Source of the DNA: Girardia tigrina
Lineage: Eukaryota; Platyhelminthes; Tricladida; Dugesiidae
Length of the DNA stretch: 26,344 bases
Direction: 5' to 3'
NCBI GenBank assembly: GCA_001938485.1
Contig: MQRK01219766.1
Coordinates: 1,571-27,914 of the forward strand
Shown here one piece after another: positions 26,041 to 26,344 of the stretch; within the stretch, counting starts at the first letter, position 1; every line of letters starts with the position of its first letter. Position numbers and translations under genes: made by a program. Under the pieces are notes generated by a model. It saw only the letters and a program-made list of their open reading frames with translations. It made no database searches and was not told where the DNA came from.

Positions 26041-26344
26041 AATTATGAACTTTTTCTAAATTGAAAATTTACTGTTGATTTATTTATCTATAATTATATA
26101 ATAATTATATAATTATATAATAATTATAATTAGTCTGAATAACTTTATCCAAGAATCGTTTTTGTAGTTTATTTTACACAGCGTACATAAATCTGCTCTA
26201 GATAGATATTATTCTGTCTGTAAATAACCACGCGACTATTCTTTCACTGTTCCTTCCAACAGCATTTTGGAAAATTAAACCACCTTTTAAATCAATTATG
26301 CGTATTTTTACAAATATTTAAAAAGGGAAGCTTTTCTAGATATT
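26041..26344. other. AT-rich end of window
   Basis: Includes an imperfect palindromic repeat of ATAATTATAT units at 26090-26132. The rest has no recognisable gene. Confidence 0.5.

Noticed and set aside
1-26344. CRISPR arrays, operons and bacterial-type promoters
   Set aside because: No regularly spaced direct repeats with unique spacers and no ribosome-binding-site pattern; splice sites and element types are eukaryotic.

Overview
The window is eukaryotic: about 70-75% AT, with no bacterial gene layout, short GT...AG introns, and a dense mix of decayed host genes, transposon remains and unidentified gene fragments. Two host genes are recognisable, a DEAH-box RNA helicase and a long-form tRNase Z. 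Both lack visible introns, are very divergent, and are broken in several places. Integrase-bearing transposons and intron-poor divergent genes would suit a microsporidian or another reduced parasite. The many 46-55 base introns at 5-13 kb fit a small AT-rich invertebrate equally well. I cannot name the organism.

Layout. 0.65-1.06 kb (-): N-terminal DNA-binding part of a Tc1-like transposase. 1.64-2.52 kb (-): an unrecognised broken gene. 3.09-4.90 kb (-): the DEAH helicase, with an Asn-rich repeat insert, a 53-base tandem duplication and DEAL in place of DEAH. 5.1-13.0 kb (+): a run of short exon-like fragments with splice sites. It includes a repeated two-exon module of unknown function (exon A/exon B), two GC-rich importin-alpha (ARM repeat) fragments, a Nudix-box ORF, and several unidentified exons. 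An 868-base assembly gap (11403-12270) sits inside TA repeats. 13.2-14.4 kb and 23.4-24.8 kb: two copies of a roughly 1.16-kb duplicated segment in the same orientation. The second copy carries a 248-base MITE, and the first preserves the unfilled site. 14.74-14.89 kb: a long hairpin. 15.34-15.62 and 18.86-19.15 kb: one repeat of about 280 bases present in opposite orientations, bracketing the tRNase Z relic (15.97-17.63 kb, -) and an integrase fossil (18.04-18.84 kb, +). 19.9-23.4 kb (+): a broken Polinton/Maverick-type protein-primed DNA polymerase B. 25.2-26.0 kb (+): a second, diverged integrase fossil.

Nothing here looks like a working operon or a complete mobile system. The most interesting parts are the 5-13 kb fragment field, which implies an undescribed multi-exon gene family or repeated capture of gene pieces, and the 14-25 kb mosaic of PolB, integrases, duplicated segments and a dated MITE insertion. 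Many host-gene frame breaks are one-base changes, so assembly error must be excluded before all of them are called decay.
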